Shown: one piece after another, positions 9,258 through 20,149 of the stretch
Numbering within the stretch: the stretch's first letter is position 1
Layout: the number at the start of each line of letters is the position of its first letter
Assembly (NCBI RefSeq): GCF_958298935.1
Contig: NC_084928.1
Coordinates: 21,979,501-22,043,500, forward strand
Direction of reading: 5' to 3'
Origin: Phragmites australis
Taxonomy: Eukaryota; Streptophyta; Magnoliopsida; Poales; Poaceae
DNA length: 64,000 nucleotides
Translations under genes and position numbers: made by a program
Notes under the pieces: generated by a model
The model's database searches: none
Told to the model about the DNA's origin: nothing
What the model saw: only the letters and a program-made list of their open reading frames with translations

Positions 9258-11962
9258 TTAGAAATAATCTTCATGATCGGGATTAGCTGGATCATAAGTC
9301 TCATCATCACTATCAATCATGTCGAAATAATCAACACTATCCGAATGAGCAATGTTGCCATTGTCATTGTGTAAATGTAATCGCTCAAGCATTTGTAAGT
9401 CCTTCACATTTTGCACCTCATCTCCAACGTCCTCTTCAATAACCGTTTCATTGTCTACTTCCATTCCGATCGCTTCGGTTAAGTCTATCTCAAACCTCCC
9501 TTCTAGTCCCTCTTCTTGAAAGAACTCTCCGTCATATGTGTTTGGGTCTAAGTTGTAATCTTCATCGTTTGGGACAGGCACTTTACCGTGTGGCGATACC
9601 CTGTGCACAATATCCCAACCCTTAAGATGCCTTATGGTTTGACACGCATATGGGAGATAATAAACTTGCGTGGCCTGTTGGGCCACAATATAGACATCGT
9701 CTCCTGGTAAGACGGAATCCTGTCAAATTTCGACTAGCCCAAGATTACAATATGTCCGTCTCGTTACTTCAGGATCAAACCAATGGCATTTAAATATGAC
9801 AGGATTAAAAGGTTTGGAACCATGAAACTTGAGTTCGTATATTTCTTCAATTCTTCCATAATACTCGACCTCATCAACGCCGGGCGTAAAAACTCCGGAA
9901 CTTGTGGTTCTTCGATTGGGCCGACTCTGCTCGTAGCTTGTTGTGCGAAAGCGATATCCATTCACGTCATAACCAAAAAATGACCTGACCCTATAGGCAA
10001 AGCCATCGGCAACCTGTCTCAACTCGGCACACATAGACGCATCCCTCTGGCCCTGCAAGCTCAAGCAGGATACATCGTTATATTATTCGCACGTACGAGT
10101 AACTTGGAATGTCAAACTACGTACGAGCTAAATTGGACGGTACCTTCCGTTTGAACCAAGAAATGAAATCGGGCATTCCATTTCCCGCACCCTGTCTAAG
10201 AAGGGTATCTACCTGCTGCGGGGTAGGATCCCTTGATTGACGCCAGAATTCATGAAGAAATTCCCTGTACCAACGAGAAACAAGGGGGTTGGATGCAAAA
10301 TAGTGACGGCGTATTTAACAAGTTCGTTGAGAACTTACTGCATGTACGGTGCCACTTCGTCAAGGTTGGTCAACACGTATAGCATGATATGGCGCCACTC
10401 TTCATGATTCAAGGTCTTGGGGGTCGATGCACTTGCGCTTCCGAGTTGGCCTCGGAAAAGGCTGAGGTTCGATTCATTTTCGCCAGCATTGTAACGAGGG
10501 GGTGGATTATGCACGCTAGGGAGGTTGTCACCATAGTATGTTGTTGTGAAGTTCGCCACCTCCTCCAGAATGTATGCCTCTGCAATGGAAGCCTCGATTT
10601 TGCATTTATTTCTACATTTCTTTCGATGAACCTCAGACCTTCCTTGCATACTGGGCATGGGAACTTCCCGTGAACACACCAGGCGCAGAATATCCCATAT
10701 GCCAGGAAGTCATGCAGGGAGTAGTGGTACCAAACATGCATTTTGAAGTTTTTCTTTGTAGCTCGGTCGTATGTCCATACCCCTTCCTCCCAAGCACGGA
10801 CCAATTCATCAATCACAGGCTCCATGAACACACCCATATTATTCCCCGGGTGTCCAGGAATTATCAACGACAAGAATACGTTCTGTCGTTGAAAGCATAT
10901 GCCGGGGGGGAGATTGAGGGGGATAACGAACACGGGCCAACATGTGTATGGGGCAGCCATCATTCCATAAGGATTGAACCCATCTGTTGCCAGCGCAACA
11001 CGTACATTACGAGCCTCTTTAGCTTTCTCATGATGAATGCCATCAAAGTGGGTCCATGCTTCACCATCGGATGCATGTACCATCCTGTCAGGATTGTATC
11101 GTTTGCCATTTTTGTGCCATGTCATCTGTTTCGTGGATTCCTCGGTCATGTATAGCCGTTGGATCCTCGGTATGAACGGAAGGTGCCGTAGGATTGTCAC
11201 GGGAATGTCAAGCTGCCTCTTCTGGCCATCACCAGAATCTACCTCCAGGAACCTAGATGATTTACACTTTGGACAGTACTTTGCTTCCACGTATTCTTTC
11301 CTAAATAGGACGCACCCCTTCGGGCAAGCATGTATCTGCTCATACGGCATCTTAAGTGCACGAAGGAGTTTCTGTGACTCGTGCATGCTCTTTGGCAGAA
11401 GGTGACCCTCCGGAAGCAGGCTGCCAATAACTGTCAACATACCATCGAAGGCGTCTCGACTCAGGCTATACTGGGACTTTAACGCCATTATGCGTCCAAT
11501 GGCATCCAGTTGAGAAACCTTTGTCTGGCCGTGAAGGGGTTTCTGTGCCGCGGCAAACATATCGTAGAACGCCTTTGCGGTTGCCTCTGGCTCCTCCTCC
11601 GTACGTCCTTCAGCGAACTGTGCCTCGTGATAGTCATTTAACATGTTTGCTACCCCGGCATCAGCATCATAATCCTCGACGCGTGATCTCACCACCTCCT
11701 CTCTCATACGATCGGCTTCACCATGGTAGACCCACCGGGTATAGTCTGCCGTAAATCCATTCTTCCAAAGATGTTCCCCCATGACCTTCTTCGTTTGTCT
11801 TTTCCTGTTTGCACATTTGCTGCAGGGACAGCAAATTTTACTCGCTCCTTTAGCAGCCACGCCAAATGCCCGTTCCAAGAAAGCATCGGTCTTGTCGATC
11901 CATTCATTGGTGACCTGACCCTGACTTGCGCGGCCCGTGTACATCCACTCACGGTCCTCCAT
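9258..11962 (-). pseudogene. TNP2-type CACTA transposase gene, internally deleted
   Basis: The frame opens at 11962 (MEDREWMYTGR) with a transposase-associated domain (CPCSKCANRK, NGFTADYTRWVYHGE). It runs into the TNP2 domain (ATDGFNPYGM, YTCWPVFVIPLNLPPG, VWTYDRATKKNFKMHVWYHY, CAWCVHGKFPCPVCKEGLRF). At about 10600-10620 the sequence jumps, with a frame change, to the end of a DUF4218-like region (NKCKIEASIAEAYILEEV). The end of TNP2 and most of DUF4218 are therefore missing. Later exons carry HEFWRQSRDPTPQQ (about 10150-10265) and a DUF4216 domain (10064-9726). An in-frame TGA at 9725-9723 stands where relatives have arginine (CGA), so a C-to-T change is likely. The C-terminus then continues in frame to 9258. 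This gene is not expected to make active transposase. Confidence 0.88.
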
Positions 11963-12101
11963 CCTCTAACATATATAGCGGCGAGTAATATAAACATCAA
12001 TTGCATCTACACGACGTTCCTACTATCTAATAGGTGAGGATAGGTCCTAATCCCACGCGAGGATCCGTAGATGAGGTTAGTTTCCATGCTCTACTCCTAT
12101 T

Positions 12102-12210
12102 CGAGACAGAATTTCGGCAGCACCTCCCCGCTGTTCTCCAAATACACGTCCTGCTAGGGAGAGTGTGTATCCGGAGAACAACAGGGAGATGATGCCAAAA
12201 CTCTGTCTCG
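12102..12210. repeat. Inverted repeat, about 50-bp arms
   Basis: CGAGACAGAATTTCGGCAGC at the left is mirrored by the complement of GATGCCAAAACTCTGTCTCG at the right, with about ten bases of loop. It lies just upstream of the TNP2 reading frame inside the CACTA element. A second, shorter palindrome at about 12278-12342 pairs TTCGAAACAGATACGGTT with its near-complement. Confidence 0.75.
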
Positions 12211-12633
12211 GATCGGAGCAGACCATGGAAACTAACCCCACCTACGCATCCGCGGGCTGTCCAAAAAACGTGGACAATTCGAAACAGATACGGTTTTAGA
12301 TATGGAAATATCTGCATATTTCCAACCGTATCTCTTTCGAACGGGAGACGCCTAACTGGGTTACGTGATCTACGACCATGATACGGAAAGAGGGGTTATA
12401 CCTAGGGTGGCGGTGGAGTCAGGCTAGAGGGGCCGTGGCGGGTCGGTGCAGTGGCGAGGCGACGCGGTGCAGGCAGACCCGCAGCGGCAAGGAAGGCGAT
12501 CGGGGTCGCCGAGGTACTCCGGTGCCGCTCCGACTGGCTCTTCTCTGCAAAAAAAGAAACATAAAACTGTCAATACAAAATTTCGGCAGCACCTCCCCTG
12601 CACGGTGAGGTTTCCAAAACCTGCAAGAAAACC

Positions 12634-12691
12634 AACGGCACGATGGCCGACATGCACATATATATGAACGGCACGATGGCCGACATGCACA
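12634..12691. repeat. 33-bp-period direct repeat
   Basis: AACGGCACGATGGCCGACAT occurs at 12634 and again at 12667, separated by a short ATATAT tract. It lies in the 5' non-coding part of the CACTA element. Confidence 0.8.
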
Positions 12692-13519
12692 AGATTATAT
12701 CCAACCACATATATATAACAATGTCATCATTCTTTTTCCCTCTAACTATGGTTCTAGCTTTATCCACGATGTATTGCAAACTAGGAAGGTAATCACACTT
12801 CTTCCATGAGCAGTCTCCAACCAAAACTACCGACTACCAAGGTCTTTTTTTTATACAGCACCAAAGGTTTAAATTATGCATTAGGAAGCAAGTTTACTGT
12901 GCAGCATAATTCCTACTTCACAGAGCTAACAATCCTAAACAAAGCTAACAATAGCAGCTAACGAAGACAGACCAACTTTTATGATCGCAAAACGTGTGCT
13001 AGTTCGACCTAATTGGCTAATTTCTCAAGCAGTATTACCAACTAAAACTACATAGGTCCAATATTTAGCCAGGACAGCAGAACTCTATCGCCAAACAGCA
13101 ACAGTCATGAACTAAGCAACAAGAAACGTTTAATCAGCTGCACTAACATCAGTGATTTCAACTAAAGCAAAGTTATTCTGCAGGACACCAAGCAGCTCGG
13201 ACGGCCAAGATCCATTTTTTCGCTCCAAAGAAAGAAAAAAAAAACACAACCGATAGGGCCGCGCCGTACCTGCGGCGGACGGAGGAGGCGGACGCCGAAC
13301 CGGTCTAGGGCCCGAGCGGCAAGGCCTTCGGGCGATCCGTCGGCGTCGCCGGTGAAGACGGCGCAGGGGAGGCCCGGGCGGAGCACCTGCACGGTGCGCA
13401 CGGCGCACCAGGGCGCGGGCGGCGCTGGCGCGGGGTGGGCTGGCGCGGGCGCGGGCGCGGGGGCGGCTGGCGCGGGCGTGTGTGCGTGTGTGCGGTGCAT
13501 GGGCCGGTTCTTAAATCCC

Positions 13520-14440
13520 CCCTTTGCCGAGTGCCCCCGATCTGGCACTCGGCAAAGAGGGGTTTTCTTAAAAAAAATTAAAAATCTTTGCCGAGTGCCC
13601 CCGATCTGGCCCTCGGCAAAGAGGGGTTTTTTTAAAAAAATTTGAAATTCTTTGCCGAGTGCCAGACGTCCTGGCACTCGGCAAAGAGGCTCCTTTCCCG
13701 AGTGTCATTTTTTGACACTCGGCAAACCCTAATTTTTTTTTCACTTTTGGCCTCCAAACTTTTTCTGCAGTCCTCATACAATGCCTGGTACTCCATGTTC
13801 CAATGTGGCACATTTCTCGGACTTTTTCTATATTTCTTTAATTTATTTCAATTAATTGAATTTTCTTGGATAATTCAAATTATAACTGCTAGTCATTCGA
13901 ATAATGAAAAAAAATGAATGGAAAAATGATATTCATGTTATTTAGTATAATGTGAGGCCGTATCCAGGAACAGACCACAAATTGCGAACATCTTGTTCAT
14001 TCGAATGACTAGCAGTTATAATTTGAATTATCCAAGAAAATTCAATTAATTGAAATAAATTAAAGAAATATAGAAAAAGTCCGAGAAATGTGCCACATTG
14101 GAACATGGAGTACCAGGTATTGTATGAGGACTGCAGAAAAAGTTTGGAGGCCAAAAGTGAAAAAAAAAATTAGGGTTTGCCGAGTGTCAAAAAATAACAC
14201 TCGGGAAAGGAGCCTCTTTGCCGAGTGCCAGATGTTTGCCGAGTTCTTTATCTCTGGCACTCGGCAAATAGCCTCTTTGCCGAGTTCTTTCTCTGTGGCA
14301 CTCGGCAAATAGGCTCTTTGCCGAGTGCCAGATGTTTGCCGAGTTCTTTATCGCTGGCACTCGGCAAATATCCTCTTTGCCGAGTGCCCGATAAAAAGCA
14401 CGCGGCAAAGTCTGGGACACTCGGCAAAGAAGCCGTCTCC
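13520..14440. repeat. Right subterminal repeats of the CACTA element
   Basis: Clusters of TTTGCCGAGTGCC and CACTCGGCAAAG occur at 13520-13735 and 14175-14440, many carrying intervening GGGGTTTTTTTAAAAA or GTTCTTTATC spacers. The layout mirrors the left end but is longer and is split by an inverted repeat. Confidence 0.9.
13671..14231. repeat. Large inverted repeat, 231-bp arms, 98-bp loop
   Basis: The left arm, 13671-13901, and the right arm, 14000-14231, are reverse complements with only a few mismatches and small indels. Both include subterminal CACTCGGCAAAG motifs, the CTGCAG segment and the TCAATTAATTGAA core. A transcript across it would fold into a long, nearly perfect hairpin. Confidence 0.92.
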
Positions 14441-14559
14441 GGTAGTGAAAAGATTACTAGTGCAATAACAAAATGATCGAGATTACCTGTTTAGCAAGGC
14501 TATGACAGGTTAGAACTATGCTTGTGGTTTCCTTAGTTCGTTCAAGACAATGATCTTGC

Positions 14560-15895
14560 CACTACTATAGAAAGTGTCTTCACTATTGATTCCAAAACCA
14601 CTTTCACTGCTAGTTTTAGAGCCGGTAGTGAGTAACAAACAGTAATAGTCGGAGGACTATCACTACCAGTTCCTAAGCCGGTAGTGTTGCCCCTTCCAGA
14701 AAATAAAAAAATGAGTCGGCTCGATTTCGAGCTGGCTCGGCTACCGCTCCCGTTGCCGCTCGACACGGTGCTCCCACCGCCACTGCCGCTGTGCACCACA
14801 GCTGCGTTAGTATTGCTCACAAATTATCACAAACAATCATAGAACAATCACAAAACTAGCAAACATGAGGTCGAATTTCCCGCTCTCACAAACACTTAGA
14901 AAAACATCCACAAAAATCACTTAGAAAAACAATCACAAAATATTCACAGAACAAGCCGGAACCTGCCATGGACGACCTCACATGTGTGTGCGATGGCCGC
15001 TGTCACAGCTGCTCAACCGCCCACTACTGTCGATGATGCTACACCTTGCGCAGATGAGGTGGAAGGTGGAGAGGAAGAGCGCGCGCCGACCTCTTGCCCC
15101 TCGTCCTTGCCGCGGTCGCTGCCCATGCAGAGGAGGTGTAGAGGAGCAGCGTGCCCTCCCTGCTGACTTGCTGCACAGTGCGCTGCCCTCTTGCCCCACC
15201 CCCCCCCCCCAGATCTTTGCTGGTACTGCCCATGCAAAGGAGGTGGAGAGGTGGAGGAGCATGTGAGCCTATGGGGCACATGCGTAGGCTCGAGTGAGAG
15301 GAGTGCGTAGTACCCACCGCATGCAAGAGCGAGATGATAGGAGGCCAAGAGGGGGGAGCAAAGGACGATGGCACTGGGTGTGGTGTTCCACAATGCGTAG
15401 GTGGTGTTGGATTTGGTGGCACAAGAGGCCAGGAGGGAAAGGGAACGAAAAGGTCTAGAGAGAGATCGAGATGAGTGAATAAGACTATAGGACATGATCG
15501 GATAATGGGGAGAGTGCGGACATGAGCGAAGAGATGAGCCAGCCGAGCGAACGTGAGCCAAAAGCCGATTGAACAAAAAATTTGGGTCCATTCCAACCAT
15601 CACTGCCGGCTCGAATTATAAACCGGCAGTGATACTATCACTGCTAGTTTTTAATACGAGCCGGCAGTGATAAGTTATTATCTCTACGGGTTGTTTTTTA
15701 CGAGCCGACAGTGATACTATTACTGCCAGTTTTTAATATGAGCTGAGAGTGATAAGTTATTATCACTGCCGGTTGTTTTTTAGTACCGGCAATGATACCT
15801 TTTTTTTATGAACCGGTTGTGATACCATTATCACTGCCAGGTTTTGGTGATACGGTAGTGATGGACTGGCATATAAGGCCTATTATGTAGTAGTG
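14560..15895. mobile_element. Non-autonomous CACTA element, 1.34 kb
   Basis: It starts CACTACTATAG (14560), ends CTATTATGTAGTAGTG (15895), and is flanked by TGC on both sides (14557-14559 and 15896-15898). Subterminal motifs of the GCCGGTAGTGA / TATCACTGCCGGTT type occupy 14600-14700 and 15600-15860. The centre (14990-15560) is GC-rich and open on several frames but encodes no protein I recognise. It has no transposase, so it must rely on one supplied elsewhere. Confidence 0.88.
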
Positions 15896-17813
15896 TGCTA
15901 AGATCTAACTGGATAAAAAGGAGGATTCAGTAAAAATTGCACATATATGTAACCATAGCCAATTAGTCCTATCATCATGTTGCACATAAAGAGTAGAACG
16001 AGCAGGTATATGAACACATAGCGAAAGTTGTAGGGTAAAAGTATGAAGTTCTTGCATAGTTGCTTCAACATAGTATTGAATAAGTAGTCCTCAGATTATT
16101 TTGTGATATCTTTGACAAGTGTCTCATTTATATGTTCTGAGTTTAGGAAACATATTCTATCAATGTCAATATTTCTGCATATAGGAAAGAAGTTATACAT
16201 GCAATTTAATGGTATAAGAATGTATATTATGAATTATACATAAGACGCTTACAAAGTCCATCATCTGAGTATCGAAACATCGAGGACATCTTGCTGGTAT
16301 AATGATACATTTTCCAAAATTCTAGCCATAATATGTCATTCATTTTGTAAAAAATCTTCCTCTTTGTATCTGACAGCGAGCATTGATGTATCCTAGTTGG
16401 ACTACTGCATGTATCAGTCATGTAAGTGTCGCAATTAATATGTTAGGATATCTACCTGAGATGGGTGGATCAGTATATTCCCTAGTTCAAACTTCCATCT
16501 TAGATCTCCTTGTTCGGTAGTGATATCTCCTTGTCCTTCTGCACTATCTCCTTAAGCTTTTGCCAAGAATGCCTCCACACTAGCCTTCTTCAAGTAAGCC
16601 TTATTGTTGATGCGCCGTAGTCTAATGGGAGCTAAGGTTCGCCTTCTGTCTTTTGTCCATATGTATGAAAAACCATTGTGCCTTAGATGCGACTACACTC
16701 TTCTCACCGCTCTCATCTGGATGACTGAAGAATGATGTTATACTACCACTCACTTTATTTTTAGACTTAGGAGGTGGTGGCAACTTTTGAGATGGTTGTG
16801 GTGCTTGCTTCTGAGATGAATGCGATTTCTAAGATGGTGTTGATAATGATTTTTTTTAGGTAGTGGCGGAGGATTTGGACTTCTTCTAGGTAGTGGCGGA
16901 GGAGTTGGACTTCATCTAAGCGGTGGCTCGATTGCGAGGGGTCTCTTGATGGAGTCTGACTCTTCAGTATCATTTTATGTGTTTGAGTCAAAGATTATGT
17001 AACACTAGTGTAATGAGACGAAACTGTGGACGGTTTCTCCTAGAGTCTTTACCCCTCCTCTTCGTGGTTGTCCAGCTCAATGCTAACATATCGAGAAGAT
17101 GTGAAAAATCTTTCCTTCCACACATGGTCAAGCCATGCCCACAGCTGCCTCGCTGGAAATGTTCAAAATGGGCACATGTAGCTTGCACAGTGTCTGTACT
17201 ATGATGTTGTCCCCAAGATAATTGGCTAAGCCCTCTTCGAGAAGTCTCATGGGCTCACAACTACCCTGACGACCACCAAGGCTAGTGATTAAAGCATTAT
17301 TTTTGACTTGCACTTGGCTCAGGGCTAGCTGTATCGCTTGTTGTACCTTTTTGTCTATGCAGGCATCTAGTCGTCTATCATTTCATATTGTTCGGCTTTG
17401 CTTCTCTTTCGATGAAACTACACCAATGTCTGGCGTGCGACCAGGGTGCTCCTTGGTTACCAGGGCCATGGTTAGTTTGTCATTCTCCTTATCTAACTTG
17501 AATGAGGCTTGGGAAGAGAGGACCTAGGCATCTGCAATATTTTGAGTCATTTTTTGTTCTTGAGGGCCTCTAAAGCATAAGTTGCTATCCGCTAAGAGAG
17601 TAGCCCCCTCCCAAACAACCATTGCTTTGATTGTGGGGCCCACTGGGCCATCACATGTGTGACACCACTAATAATGAGTTCTTCTTCTTACTTTTCCCAC
17701 AATGGTACCTTCTTCATGTACCCCACTGTGCCGAGTTTATGGGGGTAAATGTTCTTTTCTAAGCTGGTCTTATTTAGCTAATTGACTTTAGAGCTTCCTA
17801 TAACATCTTGTGT
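15896..17813 (-). pseudogene. Older CACTA: C-terminal half of a TnpA-like gene
   Basis: On the minus strand the sequence from about 17770 to 16740 reads as a decayed Transposase_24 protein: LGTVGYMKKVPLWEK, APQSKQWLFG, KEHPGRTPDIGVV, DACIDKKVQQAIQLALSQV, CKLHVPILNIS, then a proline-rich tail (TPPPLPRRSPNPPPLPKK). These are in order and match the second half of TnpA proteins. Stops and frameshifts are present. The first half of the same gene is at 31590-32246, on the far side of the Tat gypsy element. The sequence from 15896 to 16740 is AT-rich non-coding and probably the 3' part of this element. Confidence 0.7.
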
Positions 17814-18316
17814 CGACGATGTATGAACCGTTGATCTGATGAACTTGTTGAAGAAATAGGGGGATGCTTTGAGTAGACGAATCACAGGAGAACATATGGA
17901 GTTTTTATATAGTTTTTGGCCTCCTTGAGGATAATAACCCTATATCATGTTTGTCTTGTATTGATCTGAGCATGTTACAAGGGGGTATGTGGCTAGCTTA
18001 GATGGATCTAAACCTAGTCGGTGACTTTCTTGCTTGGCTTCAGGTGTCTTCTGGTCTGTCAAAAGGTTTGAGCGACTTCTATTGGCTTGTCCTCCGCATG
18101 GCCCCCTGGCTCCGTATATATATGGGTGTTATACATCCTCTGGATTCCTCCTTCCTATTTTTGGAGATAAACATTTCCTCTTATGGGATGCCTAAGGTAC
18201 CTACGGGTAATTTCTTTTCATCTAGGGATCCCCTTCCTGGAGATAAAGATATGCCTCGAAAATTGCAGGAAACCCTGTGGTACCCATATATGGTAACTAT
18301 CATTTATTCATCGTTA
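17814..18316 (-). repeat. 3' LTR of the Tat gypsy element
   Basis: It aligns along its length with 31011-31523, for example GTTGAAGAAATAGGGGGAT, TACAAGGGGGTATGTG and CTCCGTATATATATG. Divergence is clearly visible, so the insertion is old. A short purine tract (GGGGG near 18317-18322, read on the minus strand) lies at its inner edge, as expected for a polypurine tract. Confidence 0.85.
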
Positions 18317-18548
18317 AGCCCCCTATAAATACGTGAAATGAGGCTTTGACAGATCAAGTATATGACCAATAAAGGTAAGCTTTTTGTCCGACCACATCAT
18401 CGAGTAGGACTCAGGTCCCCGATTAGGGTGAAGCATCTAGTCGGGTTCTTCAGGCTCTCAAATCACCTACTAGGGATTCCGAACACCTCCGAGTTCTCGA
18501 GCGAGTCCTCAAAAAGGTGTTCCATCCAGGTATATTTTCTAGTCGGTC

Positions 18549-18652
18549 CGTAAATATCATCTAGTCCTTGCAAAGGTACAAGGGAGATAAGACTCATCGC
18601 CGTAAATATCATCTAGTCATTGCAAAGGTACAAGGGAGATAAGACTCATCGC
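18549..18652. repeat. 52-bp tandem duplication
   Basis: Copies 18549-18600 and 18601-18652 differ at about one position (CTAGTCC versus CTAGTCA). They lie about 350 bp upstream of the antisense ORF, in what would be its promoter region. Confidence 0.9.
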
Positions 18653-18945
18653 TGGATAGGCTCGGAAGTTGAGCTGTCGTGACAAAAATTTTGCATAGTG
18701 GTGAAAAAATTCTCTATCACAAGCACGAAAGAGTTGTTGTACCATCTTTTTTTAATGTACCCCGTGCACTAAAAAATCCAGCAGATAAATGGGTGCACCG
18801 GTGACCGCCTCTTTGTCTGTGCGAGCCAGCTGAAAAGACATAGCCTCAATGTTCATGCATCACTTGGTGTCCACGGATCATAATGTGGCTGCACCCGAAA
18901 TTAATGTTTGGGAGATGAAGCAGTGCGTCTCTTGACCTGTTGGCC

Positions 18946-18952
18946 TATATAA
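18946..18952 (+). promoter_or_regulatory. TATA box for the antisense ORF
   Basis: GGCCTATATAAACC places TATATAA at 18946-18952, 44 bp before the ATG at 18996. A start near 18978-18983 would give a very short leader. The motif is on the strand opposite to the host gypsy element. Confidence 0.55.
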
Positions 18953-18995
18953 ACCTCCAGGTGCAGGAGCTTCTGCATCAAACCTAACTCCGATC

Positions 18996-19613
18996 ATGGA
19001 ACCTCCTCCTTCACCTGAATACACCCTTTCATCTCCAGACTATTCCCCATCCTCCCCCGAGTACTCACCCCTTACCCCACTGTCGTCTCCCACTAAATCT
19101 GGTTCGGTAGTGGAGGTTATCAACATCACCTCTAATGAGGCGGCGGAAGAGAAGGTGGTGACTTGCAGCGTCCCTATTAAAGGTGGCAAACCTCCAACAT
19201 CTCTAGTACAAGATGAGGTGGAATGGGACCTCTTGGAGGCGGAAATAGAGGAGGAAGAAGCGCGGCTGAGGTGGAGGAGAGGGAGGCGTCTAGCAGCATC
19301 TCCATTAAGGATGGCAAGACACCAACAGCTTCATCATCTCCGTCCTCGTGTTATTCCAACAAGAATGATAGAAGGGAGTAGCCGGAGCAGTGAAACTGAT
19401 GATGAAGGTGGTGAGCCAATGCCTCTACCAAACCCTATTGACGTTGGAGATGTTAATGATCAGGCAGCAACACAGGCGAGTTCAACAGGGGGCCAGAGCG
19501 TTCATGATCCCATCCTCTCTGTCGGTTCTAGTGGTTGGAGAGGAACAAGGAAGTCTCAACTTCCTCTTCATCAAGTAGATCTTTTAGGACTTTTTCAATC
19601 CTCTTTCCCTTAG
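18996..19613 (+). CDS. Antisense ORF of the Tat element with CTD-like heptads
   Basis: An uninterrupted 205-codon frame lies between integrase and the 3' LTR, on the strand opposite to gag-pol. Residues about 8-28 form three tandem heptads, YTLSSPD, YSPSSPE and YSPLTPL. These resemble the YSPTSPS repeat of the RNA polymerase II largest subunit. A middle acidic segment (EWDLLEAEIEEEEARLRWRRGRR) could be helical; the rest is Ser/Pro/Gly-rich and low in complexity. A TATA box precedes it, and AT-rich sequence after the stop could carry a polyadenylation signal. Extra ORFs in either orientation at this position are known in Tat elements, for example in maize Grande. It remains open while every pol domain of the same element has stops. 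Function is unknown; the heptad likeness may be coincidence in a Pro/Ser-rich protein. Confidence 0.55.
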   Translation: MEPPPSPEYTLSSPDYSPSSPEYSPLTPLSSPTKSGSVVEVINITSNEAAEEKVVTCSVPIKGGKPPTSLVQDEVEWDLLEAEIEEEEARLRWRRGRRLAASPLRMARHQQLHHLRPRVIPTRMIEGSSRSSETDDEGGEPMPLPNPIDVGDVNDQAATQASSTGGQSVHDPILSVGSSGWRGTRKSQLPLHQVDLLGLFQSSFP

Positions 19614-20149
19614 CTTATCTGTAAAAGAGCTCAAAATCTTGTTAAATGAAATGTTCCTATTTCTATTGCAATGCCTGTGTATGACTGTAAATCTTCTCGT
19701 GAATACAAGGACATTTCAAACAAATGTTTGGCCTTTGTTTCTTCTGAGTAGATTAAGGAGCTTTCGGGGTTCCTTATCATAATGTTCATCGCGATCACCT
19801 TAGGTTAGACTCCGAGTGAAAAATGTCTTAGCTTTCAGGCACTTCAGGGACACGATAAAATTTTCTATTGTTCCTAAAGAGATATTTCCCTTCTCATCAG
19901 AAATATAGCGCGCATGACAAGTTTTGTAGTCCTAGTGTACGTGAAGCCCCCGACTGGTTGTCGAGGAAAGATTCTTGGATTGGCAATCTTAGAATCCCGA
20001 GTGCGCGTATGAGCGTAAGTGCCCAAATAGAGGCTTATGTCAGTTTTCTTTTTTAAAGGCATTATTTCAAAATAGGTGAAAGACATATATCGATGATATG
20101 ACAACTAATATTTGCAAAATATATCCTAAATACTTACATATAAAACTTG

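Larger units (their letters stand above)
6382..14447 (-). mobile_element. Complete CACTA (En/Spm) transposon, 8.07 kb
   Basis: The element begins CACTACCGGAGACAGCTTC (6382) and ends GAAGCCGTCTCCGGTAGTG (14447), near-perfect terminal inverted repeats. It is flanked on both sides by AAA, a 3-bp target duplication as expected for CACTA transposons. Both subterminal regions are packed with TTTGCCGAGTG/CACTCGGCAAA motifs. On the minus strand it carries a broken TNP2-type transposase gene (11962-9258) and then an apparently intact TnpA-like gene (9136-7045). The sequence from 13230 to 13500 is strongly GC-rich and lies on the 5' side of both genes. The intact termini would make it a good substrate if a transposase were supplied from elsewhere. 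Confidence 0.93.

Noticed and set aside
15013..15603. Two long minus-strand frames (185 and 196 codons)
   Set aside because: They overlap each other in different frames inside the non-autonomous CACTA core; no recognisable protein, so composition is the likelier cause.
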